Of a stretch of DNA of 8,485 nt, positions 5,950-8,485 are shown piece after piece; position 1 is the first letter of the stretch, and every line of letters begins with the position of its first letter. The stretch is taken from positions 1-8,485 of the forward strand of contig CAMNHH010000098.1 in the NCBI GenBank assembly GCA_946539175.1, written 5' to 3'. Position numbers and translations under genes: made by a program. The notes under the pieces are model-generated. The model worked only from the letters and a program-made list of their open reading frames with translations, had not been told where the DNA came from and made no database searches. The stretch comes from an uncultured Clostridia bacterium. Its GTDB lineage: Bacteria > Bacillota > Clostridia > Oscillospirales > Oscillospiraceae.

Positions 5950-7058
5950 GCTGTGAGCAGGCATTGGAGCTGATCAGCGCCAAATTGGACGGGGCTCTGA
6001 CCCCGGAGCAGGAGGCCGCACTGGCCGCGCATCTCGACGCCTGTCCCGACTGCAAAGCCCTCCTGGAGGCCATGGAAGGCCTGGAGACTAAAGTATCCGA
6101 ACTCCGGGAGCCCGCGCCCGAGGGCCTGAAGCGGGGCGTTCTCTATCGGATCGACCAGGCCAGCGGCAAGGCGAAAAAGCCTGGCCGCCGCTGGTTCGGC
6201 CCCGGCACCGCCATCGGCGCGGTGGCCGCGGTGCTGGTGCTGCTGGTGGGGCTGGGGGTCTTTCCCGGCTTGAACGCCCGTCAGTTCGCCGCCTCCGTTG
6301 ATCGGGCGGACCATGCGGCCGAATCGGAGCTGTCTGACGCAGCCGCAGATCCGGAAGAGCACGAAAGCACGGTCCGGGCGGAGACCGCGCGGCGTTTTCC
6401 CTCCTACCAGCCCCAGAACGCGGCCAACCCGGACGGAAAGGACGTCAGCACCGCTGTGCTCCCCAACGGGGAAGTGTGTATGACCGAGCCCCTGCCGGAG
6501 GAACCCGGCGACGACTACAGCGGCGGCGAAGGCCAATCGGATCCGGAGCCTGTCCCGGTCTCCGACGAGCTGCGGACGCAGTGCGCCGCCTGGAGCCGGG
6601 AGGAGGGGGCCCTGGTGCTGCTCTATACGGAATTCGACGCCAAGAGCCTTTTCACTGTGCTGGAACGGGAGGCGCCCGCCCTGTGGGCTCTGACCGAGGC
6701 GCTGGAGCCGGAGGACGCGGAGGGCTGCCTTCGTCTCAGCACCGACTGCGGCACCGCCCTGGCCATTCAGGAGTGGCTCTTGCGCAATCTGCCTGAATCC
6801 GAGATGATGAACCGGGATCTCCGTGCCGCTGAGAAGCAGCTCATGTCCCGCATGGACGAGCTGGATCCCGGCAGCGGCAGCCTGTATCGGATCATCACCT
6901 GGTCTCCCCCGGACCACCCCATCCAGTGGCCGGAATACTGGCCCGCCGGTTGGGCCGCCCGGCTGCGGACCGAGGAAAACTGGGCCATGTTCTTCCCGAG
7001 GGAGGACTTCGTGCCCCAGCGGGACGCCCCTGCCCTGCTGGTCTTTGCGGGCGGCTGA
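5946..7058 (+). CDS. Zinc-finger transmembrane anti-sigma factor with long unrecognised outer region
   Basis: The 370-aa protein probably holds the upstream sigma factor inactive at the membrane. Residues 1-45 match a zinc-binding anti-sigma domain: C3, then H29, C33 and C36 in HLDACPDC (HxxxCxxC). One membrane segment lies at about 87-107 (GTAIGAVAAVLVLLVGLGVF), preceded by the basic KAKKPGRR, so the N-terminus should be cytoplasmic. Beyond it lies a polar, acidic, low-complexity linker to about residue 205 (EEPGDDYSGGEGQSDPEP), followed by a Trp-rich segment to 370 that I do not recognise. That last part may sense the signal. The ATG lies 8 nt after GGGAGG and overlaps the sigma stop by 4 nt. 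The gene ends the operon, with a hairpin terminator 9 nt later. Confidence 0.88.
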   Translation: MSCEQALELISAKLDGALTPEQEAALAAHLDACPDCKALLEAMEGLETKVSELREPAPEGLKRGVLYRIDQASGKAKKPGRRWFGPGTAIGAVAAVLVLLVGLGVFPGLNARQFAASVDRADHAAESELSDAAADPEEHESTVRAETARRFPSYQPQNAANPDGKDVSTAVLPNGEVCMTEPLPEEPGDDYSGGEGQSDPEPVPVSDELRTQCAAWSREEGALVLLYTEFDAKSLFTVLEREAPALWALTEALEPEDAEGCLRLSTDCGTALAIQEWLLRNLPESEMMNRDLRAAEKQLMSRMDELDPGSGSLYRIITWSPPDHPIQWPEYWPAGWAARLRTEENWAMFFPREDFVPQRDAPALLVFAGG

Positions 7059-7067
7059 ACAGTATGC

Positions 7068-7103
7068 GAAAACCCGTTCCGACGTAAGTCGAAACGGGTT
7101 TTC
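7068..7103. terminator. Bidirectional terminator between convergent genes
   Basis: The stem GAAAACCCGTT (7068-7078) pairs with AACGGGTTTTC (7093-7103). After one mismatch, four more pairs CGAC/GTCG close a GTAA tetraloop. The A4/T4 edges give a short T-run in both directions. It lies 9 nt past the anti-sigma stop and 20 nt past the stop of the minus-strand MurI/HD gene, so it can end both operons. Confidence 0.85.
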
Positions 7104-7123
7104 TCTGTCCTGGCCGCTCTCTG

Positions 7124-7711
7124 TTACGGGGTGGTCTCCAGGAAGTAGGTGGCCTCGGAGTCCGCCACGTTCAGGGCGAAGGCCAGGGGAAACTTTGCCA
7201 GGGCTTGTCCCACGGTCCGGGGATCCTCCTCCCCAGAAAAACCCATGTGATAGCGGATGGCAAAGGCCTCCTGATCCGTCAGCTTCATGTACTTCATAAT
7301 CATCCAGACCGATTTCTCCCCGTGTCCAAAGGGGAAATTGTCCTCAAAATTGAAGGTGGCAACCTTCTGCCAGACCCCCCGCTCATCCTTGACGTTGCGG
7401 AAGCCGGGCTTGTAGCAGCCGATCTTGCACAGGTCGTGGAGCAGGGCCGCGATGGCGACGCTCTCCTCGCTGTAGTCCTCCCCCGTCAGGCCGTAGATCT
7501 GCTGGACCCGCGGCCGGGCCAGGTAGGCCCGCAGGCAGTCGTAGACGTTGAGGCTGTGCTGGCACAGACCGCCGGCGGTGGCGGAGTGATAGCGGGCGCT
7601 GGCCGGGGCTTCAAAAAAGTCGGTGGAGAGCAGCCAGTTCAGCAGCTCCTCCGCGCCTTCCCGGCGGATATACTGGCGAAAAATCGCAACAAAGCGTTCC
7701 TTGCTGTCCAT
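7124..7711 (-). CDS. HD-domain phosphohydrolase, probable internal start
   Basis: This 195-aa unit carries HD-superfamily metal ligands: H52 (GLCQHSLNVYDC), H92-D93 (LLHDLCKIGCYK), possible ligands H130 (FGHGEKS) and H155 (IRYHMGF), and D184 (NVADSEATYFLE). HD proteins are metal-dependent phosphohydrolases, often acting on nucleotides. The substrate here is unknown. An ATG at 7711 begins MDSKERF and has AAGGAG 7 nt upstream (7724-7719), so it can be translated alone. The same frame is nevertheless open from murI upstream. The codons between the domains include CGA, AGG and AGA, unlike the surrounding GC-rich usage and as expected if an old ribosome binding site is now read as coding. Similar stand-alone HD proteins of about this size are common in Firmicutes. 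Confidence 0.7.
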   Translation of the reverse strand: MDSKERFVAIFRQYIRREGAEELLNWLLSTDFFEAPASARYHSATAGGLCQHSLNVYDCLRAYLARPRVQQIYGLTGEDYSEESVAIAALLHDLCKIGCYKPGFRNVKDERGVWQKVATFNFEDNFPFGHGEKSVWMIMKYMKLTDQEAFAIRYHMGFSGEEDPRTVGQALAKFPLAFALNVADSEATYFLETTP

Positions 7712-8485
7712 AGAGTTTCTCCTTGTCGATCGATTGGCGGGAGCCCGGGGCTCCGGCAGGGGCTCGGTTTGCAGCAGCCGGCGGCAGAGCGCCGTCATGT
7801 TCTCGTCCGGACTGGAATTGAGGAAAAGGACCTCTCCCGGCCCGCTGTCCCGCAGCAGGCCGTACTCGGCCAGCAGGCGGCGGGTATTGCGCGCGGTGCC
7901 CTGGCTGCCGTCATAGAGCTCCGTGGAGGGGGGCAGGATTCGCCGCAGGACCCCGGCGGCAAAGGGATAGTGCGTGCAGCCCAGCACCACGGCGTCAGCT
8001 CCGCCCTCCAGCCAGGGGGCCAGGCTCCCGCGGAGGTATTCCTCCAGCGCCGGGCTGTCGGTCTCGTCCCGTTCGATGAACTCCACCAGCTCCGGGCAGG
8101 GCAGACTCACCACCCGACAGCGGTCCTCCATGCGGCGGGTCAGGGCGGCGAACTTTTCCTCCCGGAGGGTGGTCTCGGTGGCCATGACCACCACGGTGCC
8201 CCCGGGGTGCTGGTCCGCCGCGGGCTTCAGGGCCGGCTCGATGCCGATGATGGGCCGGTCCGGGTAGGCATCCCGCAGCTCGTTGATGGCGGCGCTGGAT
8301 GCGGTGTTGCAGGCGATGACCGCGGCCTTGAAATCGTAGTCCCGCTTGAGCCGCGCCAGGTTGTTCAGGGTCAGCGCCCGGATCTCCGCGGTGCCGCGGG
8401 AGCCGTAGGGGGCGTTGGCGGAGTCTCCGTAGTAGACGAAGCGCTCCTCCGGCAGCGCGCGGACCAGCGCCCGCAGCACGCTGAC
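7124..8485 (-). CDS. murI: Glutamate racemase in continuous frame with an HD-domain protein (5' end off window)
   Basis: MurI interconverts L- and D-glutamate to supply D-Glu for peptidoglycan. The gene enters across the right edge: the first readable residues, VSVLRALVRALPEERF, correspond to the segment just after the family's N-terminal FDSGVGG, so the true start lies outside. Visible motifs are YYGDSANAPYGSR, IACNTASSAA with the first catalytic Cys, GIEPALKPAA, and VLGCTHYPF with the second Cys and His. The MurI domain ends around FLNSSPDENMTALCRRLLQ (near 7770). The frame has no stop and continues through a roughly 20-residue linker into an HD domain (next entry), ending at 7124. Either this is a real MurI-HD fusion, or the murI stop has been lost and both a fusion and a separate HD protein are made. 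Confidence 0.85.
   Translation of the reverse strand, partial: VSVLRALVRALPEERFVYYGDSANAPYGSRGTAEIRALTLNNLARLKRDYDFKAAVIACNTASSAAINELRDAYPDRPIIGIEPALKPAADQHPGGTVVVMATETTLREEKFAALTRRMEDRCRVVSLPCPELVEFIERDETDSPALEEYLRGSLAPWLEGGADAVVLGCTHYPFAAGVLRRILPPSTELYDGSQGTARNTRRLLAEYGLLRDSGPGEVLFLNSSPDENMTALCRRLLQTEPLPEPRAPANRSTRRNSMDSKERFVAIFRQYIRREGAEELLNWLLSTDFFEAPASARYHSATAGGLCQHSLNVYDCLRAYLARPRVQQIYGLTGEDYSEESVAIAALLHDLCKIGCYKPGFRNVKDERGVWQKVATFNFEDNFPFGHGEKSVWMIMKYMKLTDQEAFAIRYHMGFSGEEDPRTVGQALAKFPLAFALNVADSEATYFLETTP

Noticed and set aside
5793..6917. A 374-codon open frame on the minus strand
   Set aside because: It is antisense to the sigma and anti-sigma genes, whose domains and overlapping starts are convincing. 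No ribosome binding site or motif supports the antisense frame.
1..8485. A new defence, secretion or mobile system across the window
   Set aside because: Nearly all genes are recognisable housekeeping or regulatory types. The only unassigned pieces are the anti-sigma outer region and the remnant-like island, which are reported separately.

Overview
The window looks like ordinary chromosome from a GC-rich, low-GC-type Firmicute, most likely a gut Clostridia of the Oscillospiraceae kind. This is inferred from strong AGGAGG-type ribosome binding sites in front of GC-rich genes, sigma-A promoters with TATAAT boxes, CCA-encoding tRNA genes, a FolD variant (YERGA/LLFRPLP) that I associate with gut Clostridia, and the ECF sigma/zinc-finger anti-sigma pair. 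No species is claimed.

Layout, left to right. (1) 1-159: a rho-independent terminator for a + strand gene lying left of the window. (2) 160-1173, minus: a ketopantoate reductase family protein that starts at TTG, with its own promoter. (3) About 1240-1680: a gene-poor, AT-richer stretch. It holds a REP-like inverted repeat and an open stretch on both strands that may be a gene remnant. (4) 1682-1957, minus: a two-tRNA unit, tRNA-Lys(CTT) then tRNA-Glu(CTC), with a near-perfect consensus promoter upstream and a strong hairpin terminator downstream. (5) 1963-4236, minus: the one-carbon operon glyA-folD with its promoter, a leader hairpin and a terminator whose 3' half is duplicated as a 23-bp tandem repeat. 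(6) 4314-7103, plus: a divergent operon of tRNA-dihydrouridine synthase, ECF sigma factor and membrane anti-sigma factor. Its genes overlap by 1 and 4 nt, and it ends at a hairpin terminator. (7) 7124-8485, minus: one unbroken frame holding glutamate racemase (5' end cut by the window edge) joined to an HD-domain phosphohydrolase.

How the genes work together: GlyA makes 5,10-methylene-THF and glycine from serine, and FolD processes the methylene-THF, so they form a metabolic pair. This FolD lacks the lysine and glutamine that the cyclohydrolase step normally needs. The sigma/anti-sigma pair is a self-contained signalling module, translationally coupled to a tRNA modification gene. The anti-sigma factor carries a long extracytoplasmic region that I do not recognise.

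I found no CRISPR array, intact transposon, prophage or defence island. The points most worth a second look are the MurI-HD continuous frame, the FolD active-site substitutions, the unrecognised sensor part of the anti-sigma factor, and the remnant/REP-like region.
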